Of a DNA stretch of 64,000 nucleotides, positions 1 through 8,171 are shown in pieces. This DNA is from Armatimonadota bacterium. GTDB lineage: Bacteria > Armatimonadota > Chthonomonadetes > Chthonomonadales > CAJBBX01. The number at the start of each line of letters is the position of its first letter. Position 1 is the stretch's first letter. The stretch is from assembly GCA_026392115.1 (NCBI GenBank), contig JAPLCQ010000086.1, positions 57,272 through 121,271 on the forward strand. The letters run 5' to 3'. A program made the translations under genes and the position numbers. The notes under the pieces are model-generated. The model made no database searches, had not been told where the DNA came from, and saw nothing but the letters and a program-made list of their open reading frames with translations.

Positions 1-1209
1 GAGACGCTACGGGCCTTCGCCGAGCAGCGACTGGAGCCGGCCGAGGCCGACCGTGTGCGCGGAAGGCACGCCCGCTGGTTCGCCGAGATGGCGGAGCGCG
101 CCGTGGCGCAGGCATCCGACAAGGTCGTAGAGGGCTGGCCGACGACGCTGGAGCCCGACCTGGCCAACTGCGGCGCGGCGCTCCAGTGGTGCCTGCTGGA
201 GCCCGGCCGATCGACCGACGATATCGATTCGGGCGTGCGCCTGGCCGCGGCGCTCTGGCCTTACTGGGGCGTGATGGGCCAGTTCGGCGAGGCCCGACGG
301 TGGCTTAGCGCGGCTCACGACGCATGTGGGGATCGGCGCACGGCGGAGCACGCGTGCGTGCTGCAGGGCCTGGGGCTCATCCTCGCCATGGACCACGGTT
401 GCGCCGCCGCCCTGGAGTGCGGCGATGAGAGCCTGGCCATCGCCCGCGAGCTGGGCGACCCGGTCGGCGAGACGAAGGCGCTGGCGACGCTGGGCAAGAT
501 CCACGAGCGGCGCGGCGAGATGGCCGAGGCGCGCAGCAGCTTCGAACTGGCCCTGGGTGCGGCGCGCGCCAATGGTCTGGACGACGTGGCTCTGTCCGTC
601 CTGCTCGGACTGGCGCTGGTGGCCGAGGCCGAGGGCGAGAGCGAGGCGGTCGCGGACACCCAGCGTCAGGCCCTGGCGCTGGCCCGGAAGCTGGGCAGCA
701 AGCGGTACGCGGCGCTCCTCATGCAGGAGCTCGGCCTGCTCGCCTGGCGCACGGGTGATCTCGACACCGCACAGGCGCACCTGGAGGAGAGCCTTCGCCA
801 CAGCCGCGAACTGAGCGACACCTACTGCGAGGCGCGCTGCCTCTGGGGTCTCGGCCATGTGGCACGGGCGCGGGAAGATGCGCCGCAGGCTGCCGGGCGG
901 TTCCGGGCGATGCTCGGCCTCGTCCGCGTAGCCGGGCGCGGCGCCCTGCGCGCCCCCTGCCTGGAGGGCCTGGCCCATACGGCGGAGGCCCAGGGCGCGC
1001 ACGAGACCGCGGCGACGCTGCTTGCCCACGCGGAGATGCTGCGCGAGGCGCCGAACTTGCCGCCGCCGACGCCGGGGGAGATGGAGGCCCACGCGGCGCT
1101 GGCGCTCCGCCTTCGGGAAGCGCTGGGCGAGGAGGCCTTCCTGGATGCCCGCGGGCGCGGCAGGAGCCTGTCCACCGACGACGCCCTGCGACTGGCCGCA
1201 GAGGGATAG
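1..1209 (+). CDS. C-terminal part of a TPR-rich ATPase/transcriptional regulator (5' end outside window)
   Basis: The frame is open from base 1, so the gene begins upstream; 402 codons are visible. The first residues (ETLRAFAEQRL, then a HARWFAEMAE helix and a DLANCGAALQW helix) match the linker after the NB-ARC/AAA domain of LuxR/AfsR/MalT-like regulators. The remainder is an alpha-helical array of roughly 40-residue TPR-like units (for example ALATLGKIHERRGEMAEA and LLMQELGLLAWRTGDLDTA). In the family these repeats sense a ligand or partner and the N-terminal ATPase acts as a switch. No DNA-binding domain is visible in this part, so whether the protein regulates transcription cannot be decided here. 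A TPR scaffold protein without an ATPase is the alternative. Confidence 0.75.
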   Translation, partial: ETLRAFAEQRLEPAEADRVRGRHARWFAEMAERAVAQASDKVVEGWPTTLEPDLANCGAALQWCLLEPGRSTDDIDSGVRLAAALWPYWGVMGQFGEARRWLSAAHDACGDRRTAEHACVLQGLGLILAMDHGCAAALECGDESLAIARELGDPVGETKALATLGKIHERRGEMAEARSSFELALGAARANGLDDVALSVLLGLALVAEAEGESEAVADTQRQALALARKLGSKRYAALLMQELGLLAWRTGDLDTAQAHLEESLRHSRELSDTYCEARCLWGLGHVARAREDAPQAAGRFRAMLGLVRVAGRGALRAPCLEGLAHTAEAQGAHETAATLLAHAEMLREAPNLPPPTPGEMEAHAALALRLREALGEEAFLDARGRGRSLSTDDALRLAAEG

Positions 1210-1233
1210 CGCAGCAGCCGCGCGGCAAGCGCG

Positions 1234-1266
1234 GTCAGCACGGTCAACACGGTCAACACCGTCAAG
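1234..1266. repeat. Tandem 9-nt repeat, about 3.7 units (consensus GTCAACACG)
   Basis: Units GTCAGCACG, GTCAACACG, GTCAACACC and a partial GTCAAG lie head to tail just after the stop of the TPR gene. The same family occurs at 63752-63776 and, inverted, at 63843-63866. It is noncoding and too short-period for CRISPR. Confidence 0.8.
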
Positions 1267-1272
1267 CCCCCG

Positions 1273-1442
1273 CCGTCATCCCGGCGCGAAGCGGAAGGAC
1301 CCCCCGGCCTGAGCCGCCGCACCTGCGGGACCACCCCGCCCCGCCGTTCAGCGCGACGCCAACGGAAGCGCCGGGCAACGCGGAAGCGCGGCGGGCGGCT
1401 TACGGGGGATCCTTCGGCCAAACGGCGGCCTCAGGATGACGG
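1273..1442. repeat. Imperfect inverted-repeat unit bounded by CCGTCATCC / GGATGACGG
   Basis: The left boundary CCGTCATCC (1273-1281) is the exact reverse complement of GGATGACGG (1434-1442). Inside, GAAGGACCCCC (1295-1305) mirrors GGGGGATCCTTC (1404-1415) with one difference. The interior is GC-rich with no convincing reading frame. The layout suggests two facing copies of a short dispersed intergenic repeat, or a small non-autonomous palindromic element; no transposase is nearby. A degenerate single copy is at 63908-63932. No other feature was seen in the 277-base gap. Confidence 0.6.
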
Positions 1443-1486
1443 CAACGTGGGCAGGCCCCCGGGCAAGCCACCGCGGCGCCGTGCCG

Positions 1487-2665
1487 CTACTTCGGCGGTT
1501 GCGGCCGGGCTGTGGCCTCCTTCAGCAGCGGCTCGATGTCGAAGCCCAGCGGGGCGCCGGCGCTGATCTTGCGGCGGGCCGAGACGATGGCGTCTTCTAG
1601 TCCCGGGGGCGTCTCGTTCTTCCACCAGTTCATCCGCTCGCTGTAGCACCAGACGTACTTGTCCGTGGTGTAGAGCGCCCAGTAGATGTTGTGCTCGAAC
1701 CAGCGGGCGCGCTCGTCCGGGGTCATGCGGTAGCTCGTGTAGCTCTCCGGGTCGGGCTGCCGCAAGGCGAAGTTCTGGTCGACGTAGAGGGCCATGCCCA
1801 CCTGCACCTGCCGGTCGTACCTGGTCCGCAGCTCCGGCGGGATGAGCAGGCGCGCGCGGCTTCGGATGGCGTGGTAGGCCCGGAAGTACTGCTCCCGCGT
1901 GGTGGTGTAGTAGGCCATCTCGTTGCCGTCGACGAACCGCGCGCCGGGGCTCGCGCCCTCCAGCATCCCCACGAAGAAGTCCGGCATGAGGCCCCACGAG
2001 CGCTCCTGCAGCCGCTTGCCGCGCTCGGGCTCGGGCACGTCGGCCAGGTCGCCCATGAGGCTGACATGGAAGAACGTGAGGATCACCGCGGCGGGGAGGG
2101 ACTTCTCGAAGGCCCGCATGAGCTGCGCGCCGCGCTTGCGAACCTGGGCGCGGTAGTCGGCGAAGCTGCGCGACGCGGCCCGGGGCTGCTTGGCATAGTT
2201 CCAGAGGTCGAAGTCGTAGGGCTCGGGGTCGAAGCAGATGCCGGCCAGCGGACCCGATCGCGCCGCCCGGACCAGGAGCCGCGCGTTGCCCTCGACGGCC
2301 TTCCACTGGGCGTCGTCGAACCAGTCCCACCCGGCGGGCGGCGAGCCCCAGATCAGCACGAAGTTCTCGTTGAAGCGCTCGAAACGGAGCGACTTCAGGA
2401 TGCGCTGGTCCTCGGCGAAGGCGGCCGGGGCCAGCGGCTTGGTCACGAAGGCGTTGTAGCCGCCGTTCAGCCGGTAGACGACGCCCTCGAACGGACGCTG
2501 CTCCATGGACTTTTGACCGGCCTGAAGCTGGGCCGGGCTCGGCACGTCCCAGCCGTACTCGATGAGCTTCTTGCCCCGCAGGTCCGCCAGATCGGCGGCG
2601 GGGGCGCCCGCGGCCACCAGGACGGCCGCCAGGAAGGGCAGGGCGCCTTTCACGAACAATCTCAT
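1487..2665 (-). CDS. Secreted protein of unknown function (392 aa)
   Basis: I do not recognise a named family. The ATG at 2665 is preferred over the upstream in-frame ATG at 2743 because a GGAGG box lies 6 nt before it and it opens a clean signal peptide (MRLFVKGALPFLAAVLVAAG, cleavage probably after GAPAA). The mature protein of about 370 residues is rich in Trp, Tyr and acidic residues. Segments such as GICFDPEPYDFDLWNY, FHVSLMGD and ARFVDGNEMAYY look like the ends of beta strands in a TIM-barrel glycosidase-like fold, but that is inference. It is transcribed divergently from the GH106-like glycosidase, so a shared role in using extracellular carbohydrate is plausible. Confidence 0.7.
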   Translation of the reverse strand: MRLFVKGALPFLAAVLVAAGAPAADLADLRGKKLIEYGWDVPSPAQLQAGQKSMEQRPFEGVVYRLNGGYNAFVTKPLAPAAFAEDQRILKSLRFERFNENFVLIWGSPPAGWDWFDDAQWKAVEGNARLLVRAARSGPLAGICFDPEPYDFDLWNYAKQPRAASRSFADYRAQVRKRGAQLMRAFEKSLPAAVILTFFHVSLMGDLADVPEPERGKRLQERSWGLMPDFFVGMLEGASPGARFVDGNEMAYYTTTREQYFRAYHAIRSRARLLIPPELRTRYDRQVQVGMALYVDQNFALRQPDPESYTSYRMTPDERARWFEHNIYWALYTTDKYVWCYSERMNWWKNETPPGLEDAIVSARRKISAGAPLGFDIEPLLKEATARPQPPK

Positions 2666-2782
2666 GCTGAACCTCCGCTCCGGCGTGACATTCGGGCTGA
2701 GGATACCCCGCGCCGGGCGCACGGAGCGGGCATTCGCCTCCATGCGTCCTTACTGAGTGCAGGAGCGGCGCGCCCTTCCGCC

Positions 2783-2795
2783 GTATATACGTGTA
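2783..2795 (+). promoter_or_regulatory. Putative -10 region/shared motif GTATATACGTGTA before the GH106-like gene
   Basis: The 13-mer matches 12 of 13 bases of GTATATTCGTGTA at 6936-6948, which contains the -10 of a near-consensus promoter. The TATATA here (2784-2789) would put a transcript start near 2796, about 28 nt before the chosen ATG. No convincing -35 box is seen. The core GTATATAC is palindromic, so it could also serve the divergent gene or bind a regulator. Confidence 0.45.
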
Positions 2796-2823
2796 TGATC
2801 GCGCCCCAGCAAGGATGCCAACC

Positions 2824-5800
2824 ATGCCGAACCGGACCATAGCCGCCGCCGCCGTCCTCGCCGCACTGGGTCCGTGGGCGCGCTGTGCGCCGGCCCCGAA
2901 GGCGCCCGCCGCGCCGGCCGCCGCCGGCATCGCCGCCCTGCAGGCGGAGTTCGCCAAGCCGCCGCGCACCATGGGTCCCATGCCCCTCTGGTGGTGGAGC
3001 GGCGACGATCTGGACGCCAAGCGGCTCATCTGGCAGATGGACCGAATGGCGGAGGCGCGCGTCTACAACGCCGTGGTGGCGCACGTGGCGCCCACGAGCG
3101 GCCTCTACGGCTCCGCCGCCGACAGGCCCAGGTTCCTCTCGGAGGAGTGGTGGCGCATCGTCGCCCAGGTGGTGAAGCACGCCAAGGCCGTCGGCATGCG
3201 CCTCTGGTTCTCGGACCACCTGGGCTTCCCGTCGGCCGGCATCCAGGACCGCCTCCTCGCCCGCAGGCCCGAGTGCCGGGCGCGCGACCTGGAGGTGACC
3301 GAGAGCGACGCTGCGGGTCCCGCCGAGATCGAGGCCGCGGGCGAGGCGCGTCCGCTGGCAATCTTCGCGCTGGAACTGCCGCGCAAGGGCGCCGCGCCGG
3401 CCCTGGGATGCCGCATCATCGACTTCAGCGCCGCCGCCGCCGCCGGGCGGAGCCTGCGCCTGCCCGAGGGCGCCTGGCGCGTCCTGACGTTCACCGAGAC
3501 CCCCGGCGGGTTCGACTACCTCTCGCCCAGGGCGTCGGCGCTGCTGCTGGAGACCGTGCAGGGAGCCATGGAGCGCCGCCTCGGGCCCTACCTCGGATCC
3601 ACCGTGGCGGGCACCTGCCGCGCCGACATGCCGTCGCCGAACCGCTGGACCGCCGGCTTCCTGGAGAAGTTCCGCAAGCGCAAGGGTTACGACCTCCGGT
3701 CGCGCCTGCCGCTGCTGCTCTACGACGTGCGGCCCACTTCCGGCAAGCTCCGCTGCGACGTGGCCTCCGTGCAGGCCGCCCTGCTGGAGGAGGCGCTGCT
3801 GCAGCCGTCGTCCGCGTGGCACGCCAGGCACAACATGCGCCTGCTGAACGAGCCGCCGGTGGGCTTCGACAACCCCATCGAGGCGCAGTCCGCCTTCCCC
3901 GAGTCGCTCCGCGCGCTCCGCTGGGCCGCATCTCAGGGCTCCGACGACGCCGCATCGCTGAAGACGCTCAGTTCCGCCGCGCATACCCGCGGAGGCCCGG
4001 GCGCCTGGATGCTCGGCGCGGGCGCGACGGGCTGGAACCAGACGCTGGAGCAGAGCGCCCGGGCCGTTGAGGCAGCGGCCCTGCGCGGCGCGGCGCTCTT
4101 CAGCCCCGGCGGCTTCCTCTACGCCACGCAGGCCGGGTGGTGGGAGTGGTCCAACCCCGGCGGCTCCTTCCGGCAGCCCACCTGGCGCCAGCACGCCCTC
4201 TTCGCAGACCATGTGGCCCGCATCGGCGTCATGGCCTCCGGCGGGAGCCACCGTTGCGACGTGGCTCTGGTCTACCCCTCCAGCGCCATCATGGCCGCCA
4301 TGGACCCCCTGAGCGGCTCCCTGGTGGCGGCGCGCGCCCGTCAGGCGGCGGCCGTGCGGGACGCCTTCACGGCCACCCGCAAGGCGCTGGACGCCGCCGG
4401 TCTCGACTACGACGTGCTGGACGAAGCCACGGTGGCCGCCGGCGTCGCCGGGGGCGGACGCCTGCGCGTGGCCGGAGAGGCCTATCGCGCCCTGCTGCTG
4501 CCGGGGCTGACGACCTTCGCCGCCTCGGCCGCCTCGCGCCTCCGCGACCACCGGCTGGCCGGAGGCGTCGTGGCCACCGTGGGTGCGCTCCCCGCCGAGG
4601 CCGCCGAGATCGGCGTGAGGGACGGCGCCATGGCGGACGCCCTCCGCACGGCCTTCGCGCCGCGCGGCCCGGGCAGGGCCCTCTCCGGCACGACCGCCGC
4701 CGCCGCCGTCCGCGCGCTGCTCGCCGCGCTGGGCCGGCACGCGTCGCCCGTGGGCCGGACGCTCCACCGCGCCGTGGCCGACGGCGACTGGTTCCTCGTG
4801 ACCGGCGAGCCGGGCGGCTCCGAGACGGCCTGGTTCCGAGCCGAGGGGCGCCCCGAGATCTGGAACCCCTACACCGGCCGCTGCGCGCCCGCCCGCCCGG
4901 TGGGCGCGAGCAAGGGCGCCGTCGGCCTGCGGCTCTCGTACGCCGAGAGCCCCGCGCTGCTGGTCGTCTTCCGCCGCGACGCCGCCTCCGCGGCCGCGCA
5001 GCCCACGGCCCTGCTCGGGGCGGTCCGCCCGGCGCAGACCCCCGTCGCGCCGCAAGGCAGGCGCGAGGTGCGCCTGGCGCCGGAGTGGAACACCTCGCTG
5101 GCGCAGACCGCCGACAACCGTTGGGGCGACTTCGCCCTGCCCGCCACGCGCGGCCCGCTGCCGGTGGAGTGCCGCCGGTTCCGCTACCGCGAGGAGCGGC
5201 TGGGCGAGGACGGCGTCGCGCTGGGCTGGCACGAACCCGGGCCCGCGCCCGGCGAATGGAGCTGGGTCACCGCCGGCTTCGGCCAGCGATGGTGGATCAG
5301 CGGAGAAGTGCCGCCCAGGTCCGACCTGCCGCTGCCGGGCCCCGACACCGGCGTCTGGACCCCCTCGGCCCCGATGTGGGCGCCGGCCGCCTACTCCACC
5401 CGCCTGGGCATCGAGAAGGACCCCGTGCATCGCGCCACCTTCGGACCCAAGGGGCGCGTGCCGGACGAGTACCTGGACCTGGGCGCAGGCGCCGAGGGAG
5501 CCACGCGATACGCCGTCACGTTCCTCCACAGCCCCGTCGAGACGCAGGCCACCGCGTGGCTCGGCGGCAACGGCAGGCCCGAGCTCTGCGTCAACGGCGA
5601 GTGGCTCGCCGAGGGCCAGACCACCGTGCGTCTGATGGCGGGCTACAACGCCGTGGCCCTTCGGCTCAAGCAGCCCGCGCACTCGCGCCTGCGGGCCTTC
5701 CTGCATCTGGGCCCTCCCGGCCTCTCGGCCTGGCGTCCGGCGTGGATCTGGTACCCGGATGCGCCTTCGCCCGGCGCCCTCCGCACCTTCCGCACGACGC

Positions 5801-6906
5801 TGGACCTCGACACCGTGCCCGACCGCGTGGAGGCGCTGATCACCGCCGACAACTCCTACGCCCTCTTCGTCAACGGGCGGCCCGTGGGGCGCGACGGCGG
5901 GAGCAGCGCGGCCTTCTGGCAGAGCGCCGAGACCTACTCGATCCGGCAGTTCCTGCACGCCGGGGCCAACGTCATCGCCGTGCGCGTACACAACCTGACG
6001 GGGCAGGCGGGGCTCCTGGCCGCCATCCGCGCCTATGACGAGCACGGCGCGCCCAAGGACCTCCTGACCACCGGCCCCGCATGGCGCGCCGGCAAGGATG
6101 CGCCGAACGGCTGGAACCGCGCCGGGTTCGATGACTCCTACTGGCCCGAGGCCATGGTCGCCGGCTGGTATCCCTGCGAGCCCTGGGGCTGGATTCAGGG
6201 CATGGAGGACCTGCGCGGAGCGGTGCTGCCCGACTCCGGCCGGCTCAACGGCCGTACCGCGCCGTGGGCCTCGGCCATTACCGTCGACCCCCGCCCCGGC
6301 CTGCGCAAGAGCGTGGGTTGGTACCGGTTCGACCTGCCGCCCGGCACGACCACCGTGGACCTGAGCCTCTGGGGCCGGTACCGGGTCTTCATCGGCGGCA
6401 AGGAGTGCGCCCCCGCGGAGAACGGCATCGTCGGCGTGCCCGCCGAGCTCGTCGCCCGAGGGGCCGTCTGCGCGCTACGGGTGCAGCAGCCCGCCGGCCG
6501 CTACGAGGGCGCCGTCTTCGAGGCCCCGGTGCGGCTCACGGTCGCCGCCGGACGCATGGAGCCGGGGCCCTGGTCCGCCCAGGGCCTCGCCTCCTACTCC
6601 GGCGGCGTGCAGTACCAGCAGACCGTGGACCTGCAGGCGGCCGCGCCCGACGCCACGCTGGACCTTGGAGCCGTGCAGGGCGTCGCCGAGGTGAGCGTGA
6701 ACGGCCGCTCGGCGGGCGTCCGCCTCTGGCCGCCCTACCGGTTCGGGCTTGCCGACCTGCTGCGGAAGGGGCCCAACCGGATCAGCGTCACGGTCTACAA
6801 CACGGCCGCATCCTGGTTCGGCGCCGGCAGTCCCGGCCCCTACGCGCCGACGGAGCCCGACGACTCCGGCTGGCTGGGGCCGGCGTCTTTGTCGGTATAC
6901 CGTTGA
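2824..6906 (+). CDS. Secreted GH106-like glycoside hydrolase, putative alpha-L-rhamnosidase
   Basis: Start chosen at the ATG at 2824 (AAGGA 8 nt upstream) rather than the GTG at 2791, which overlaps the putative -10; this gives 1360 aa. An N-terminal hydrophobic stretch (TIAAAAVLAALGP) acts as a signal peptide. The block after it (FAKPPRTMGPMPLWWWSGDD, then LIWQMDRMAEARV) is typical of the large GH106 alpha-L-rhamnosidase/related glycosidase group, with a TIM-barrel catalytic region in the first ~600 residues. The C-terminal half holds beta-sandwich modules: a GH78-type accessory segment (ADNSYALFVNGRPVG, HAGANVIAVRVHN) and a final galactose-binding-like domain (GVAEVSVNGRSAGV). It probably cleaves terminal rhamnose or a related deoxysugar outside the cytoplasm; the substrate is inferred. 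Catalytic acids were not assigned. Confidence 0.75.
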   Translation: MPNRTIAAAAVLAALGPWARCAPAPKAPAAPAAAGIAALQAEFAKPPRTMGPMPLWWWSGDDLDAKRLIWQMDRMAEARVYNAVVAHVAPTSGLYGSAADRPRFLSEEWWRIVAQVVKHAKAVGMRLWFSDHLGFPSAGIQDRLLARRPECRARDLEVTESDAAGPAEIEAAGEARPLAIFALELPRKGAAPALGCRIIDFSAAAAAGRSLRLPEGAWRVLTFTETPGGFDYLSPRASALLLETVQGAMERRLGPYLGSTVAGTCRADMPSPNRWTAGFLEKFRKRKGYDLRSRLPLLLYDVRPTSGKLRCDVASVQAALLEEALLQPSSAWHARHNMRLLNEPPVGFDNPIEAQSAFPESLRALRWAASQGSDDAASLKTLSSAAHTRGGPGAWMLGAGATGWNQTLEQSARAVEAAALRGAALFSPGGFLYATQAGWWEWSNPGGSFRQPTWRQHALFADHVARIGVMASGGSHRCDVALVYPSSAIMAAMDPLSGSLVAARARQAAAVRDAFTATRKALDAAGLDYDVLDEATVAAGVAGGGRLRVAGEAYRALLLPGLTTFAASAASRLRDHRLAGGVVATVGALPAEAAEIGVRDGAMADALRTAFAPRGPGRALSGTTAAAAVRALLAALGRHASPVGRTLHRAVADGDWFLVTGEPGGSETAWFRAEGRPEIWNPYTGRCAPARPVGASKGAVGLRLSYAESPALLVVFRRDAASAAAQPTALLGAVRPAQTPVAPQGRREVRLAPEWNTSLAQTADNRWGDFALPATRGPLPVECRRFRYREERLGEDGVALGWHEPGPAPGEWSWVTAGFGQRWWISGEVPPRSDLPLPGPDTGVWTPSAPMWAPAAYSTRLGIEKDPVHRATFGPKGRVPDEYLDLGAGAEGATRYAVTFLHSPVETQATAWLGGNGRPELCVNGEWLAEGQTTVRLMAGYNAVALRLKQPAHSRLRAFLHLGPPGLSAWRPAWIWYPDAPSPGALRTFRTTLDLDTVPDRVEALITADNSYALFVNGRPVGRDGGSSAAFWQSAETYSIRQFLHAGANVIAVRVHNLTGQAGLLAAIRAYDEHGAPKDLLTTGPAWRAGKDAPNGWNRAGFDDSYWPEAMVAGWYPCEPWGWIQGMEDLRGAVLPDSGRLNGRTAPWASAITVDPRPGLRKSVGWYRFDLPPGTTTVDLSLWGRYRVFIGGKECAPAENGIVGVPAELVARGAVCALRVQQPAGRYEGAVFEAPVRLTVAAGRMEPGPWSAQGLASYSGGVQYQQTVDLQAAAPDATLDLGAVQGVAEVSVNGRSAGVRLWPPYRFGLADLLRKGPNRISVTVYNTAASWFGAGSPGPYAPTEPDDSGWLGPASLSVYR

Positions 6907-6913
6907 CGACTGA

Positions 6914-6942
6914 TTGACAGACGCCGGTGAATCCTGTATATT
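6914..6942 (+). promoter_or_regulatory. Strong sigma-70-type promoter for the pseudopilin gene
   Basis: A perfect -35 hexamer TTGACA (6914-6919) and TATATT -10 (6937-6942) are separated by exactly 17 nt. The element begins 8 nt after the stop of the glycosidase gene. Transcription would start near 6949, leaving a leader of about 62 nt. It is the best promoter match in the window and suggests high, housekeeping-type expression. Confidence 0.85.
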
Positions 6943-7010
6943 CGTGTACAGTCGGGCGCAGGGAGCCCGGACAACGGCCACACGGCCATACTATAGGAGC
7001 CACCGAAGCT

Positions 7011-7808
7011 ATGCGACGCAACACGGCTTTCACCCTGATCGAGCTGCTGGTCGTCATCGCGATCATCGCGATCCTCGCGGCGATCCTCTTCCCCGTCTTC
7101 GCCCAGGCCCGGGAAAAGGCCCGCCAGACAAGCTGCATCTCCAACCAGAAGCAGCTGCTCACGTCGATGCTCATGTACGTGCAGGACTACGACGAGAAGT
7201 TCCACCGCATCAAGTGCGGAGCGGCCTCGTTCAACAGCAACCCGCCCGGAGCGCCCGACCAGATGTTCGGCTCCGAGAACGCGCTGGCCCCGTACGTCAA
7301 GAACGGCGGCGTCTGGAAGTGCCCGTCCGACTCCATCGTCCGCGACGACTGCGGCACGGACCGCTACGGCACCGGCGTGGGCTATCCCATCAGCTACTCG
7401 TGGACCCACTTCCAGGCAAGCTCCCCGCAGCAGTGCTTCGGCCTCTTCGCCTACTACAACGCGGATGATTCCCGGCGGCAGGCCGTCGTGGGCGCGCCCT
7501 CGCAGACCGTCTGCATGTACGAGCTCTGGACGACCCTGAGCTACTCCCGCTACTTCTCCTACTGGCGCTGGAACAACGCCGACATCGCCAGCCCCTCGTG
7601 GCCGACGGCGCCGAACTACTTCACCGCCAACTGGTGCGGCACCGGCGATGCGAAGTTCAGCATCGGAGCCCATAGCGGCCAGACCAACTTCGGCTTCGCC
7701 GACGGCCACGTCAAGTCCCTCCAGCGCACCTCGCTCATGCGCGTCGTCAGCGGCAACTGGGACGGCTCGCGGCCCAACCTGGTCCACTTCAGCGAGTCCT
7801 ACAAGTAG
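7011..7808 (+). CDS. Type II secretion/type IV pilin-like protein with H-X9-DG motif (DUF1559-like)
   Basis: The 265-aa protein starts at the ATG at 7011 (AGGAG at 6995-6999). It opens with a class III prepilin signal: short basic leader, [20 protein letters not shown] helix with Glu at +5 of the processed protein, cleaved and methylated by a prepilin peptidase in this family. [18 protein letters not shown] helix follows. Near the C-terminus [15 protein letters not shown] gives the H-X9-DG signature. Such pseudopilins are hugely expanded in Planctomycetota and Armatimonadota; their cargo is unknown. The strong promoter just upstream predicts an abundant surface or periplasmic protein. Confidence 0.9.
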   Translation: MRRNTAFTLIELLVVIAIIAILAAILFPVFAQAREKARQTSCISNQKQLLTSMLMYVQDYDEKFHRIKCGAASFNSNPPGAPDQMFGSENALAPYVKNGGVWKCPSDSIVRDDCGTDRYGTGVGYPISYSWTHFQASSPQQCFGLFAYYNADDSRRQAVVGAPSQTVCMYELWTTLSYSRYFSYWRWNNADIASPSWPTAPNYFTANWCGTGDAKFSIGAHSGQTNFGFADGHVKSLQRTSLMRVVSGNWDGSRPNLVHFSESYK

Positions 7809-7826
7809 TCCGAAGGGAGCAGCAAG

Positions 7827-8084
7827 ATGCCCGCTACCTCGGGTAACGAATCCGGGCCCAATGAGACGGTGATCGTGGTGGTGGTCCTCGTTCTCGCCCT
7901 GGCGGCGGCGGCGTTCTCCATCACCCGGACGATCAGCGCGAGTCAGGGCAGGAGCATCGGCACGCTCGGAGGCATCGTCGGCAAGGCGGAGGCCATGAAG
8001 GACGCCCAGCAAGGCGGCCGGCAGGGCGCTCCCAAGGGCGGCGACGCGCTCTCTGGCGCGCCTCCGGGCCAGCCCGGCGAGTAG
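7827..8084 (+). CDS. Small single-pass membrane protein, unknown function (85 aa)
   Basis: It begins 18 nt after the pseudopilin stop with an AGGGAG ribosome site 7 nt before the ATG, so it is probably cotranscribed with it. A short polar N-terminus (MPATSGNESGPNE) is followed by one hydrophobic helix (TVIVVVVLVLALAAAAFSI, residues ~14-32) and a Gly/Pro/Gln-rich, low-complexity hydrophilic tail. It lacks a prepilin cleavage site. Position and size suggest a partner of the pseudopilin; function is not recognised. Confidence 0.65.
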   Translation: MPATSGNESGPNETVIVVVVLVLALAAAAFSITRTISASQGRSIGTLGGIVGKAEAMKDAQQGGRQGAPKGGDALSGAPPGQPGE

Positions 8085-8099
8085 CCTGCCGCAGGACCC

Positions 8100-8134
8100 G
8101 ACGGGGGAGGAGCCGCCATGCTTCCTCCCCCGTC
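8100..8134 (+). terminator. Perfect 12-bp hairpin after the pseudopilin operon
   Basis: GACGGGGGAGGA (8100-8111) pairs perfectly with TCCTCCCCCGTC (8123-8134) around an 11-nt loop. No T-run follows, so it may be a factor-assisted terminator or a 3' stabilising hairpin. The upstream in-frame ATG of the helicase frame (8118) lies inside it and is unlikely to be used. Confidence 0.5.
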
Positions 8135-8155
8135 GCGCATCAGTGCCCCCGCGTC

Positions 8156-8164
8156 TGCGATAAT
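8156..8164 (+). promoter_or_regulatory. Extended -10 element TGCGATAAT before lhr
   Basis: TGC-GATAAT fits the TGn-TATAAT extended -10 with five of six hexamer matches. A transcript would begin around 8170-8172, essentially at the preferred ATG (8172), and no ribosome site precedes that ATG. The mRNA may be leaderless. Confidence 0.45.
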
Positions 8165-8171
8165 GTACGCC

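Noticed and set aside
7..1092. Minus-strand frame opposite the TPR gene
   Set aside because: The plus-strand product has regular TPR-like helices; the minus product is Arg/Gln-rich noise.
1234..1266. CRISPR array
   Set aside because: The repeat is only 9 nt with no spacers and no cas genes.
2791..2823. GTG start of the glycosidase frame at 2791
   Set aside because: No ribosome site, and it overlaps the putative -10; ATG 2824 has AAGGA at good spacing and a clean signal peptide.
2824..2900. Lipoprotein signal in the glycosidase (Cys in WARCAP)
   Set aside because: The residues before Cys (W-A-R) do not fit the lipobox L-x-(A/S/G/T)-(G/A)-C.
2662..6045. 1127-codon open frame on the minus strand opposite the glycosidase
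   Set aside because: It mirrors the codon-position GC pattern of the plus-strand gene, encodes low-complexity Arg/Gly/Ala-rich protein without any family motif, and overlaps a gene with clear domains.
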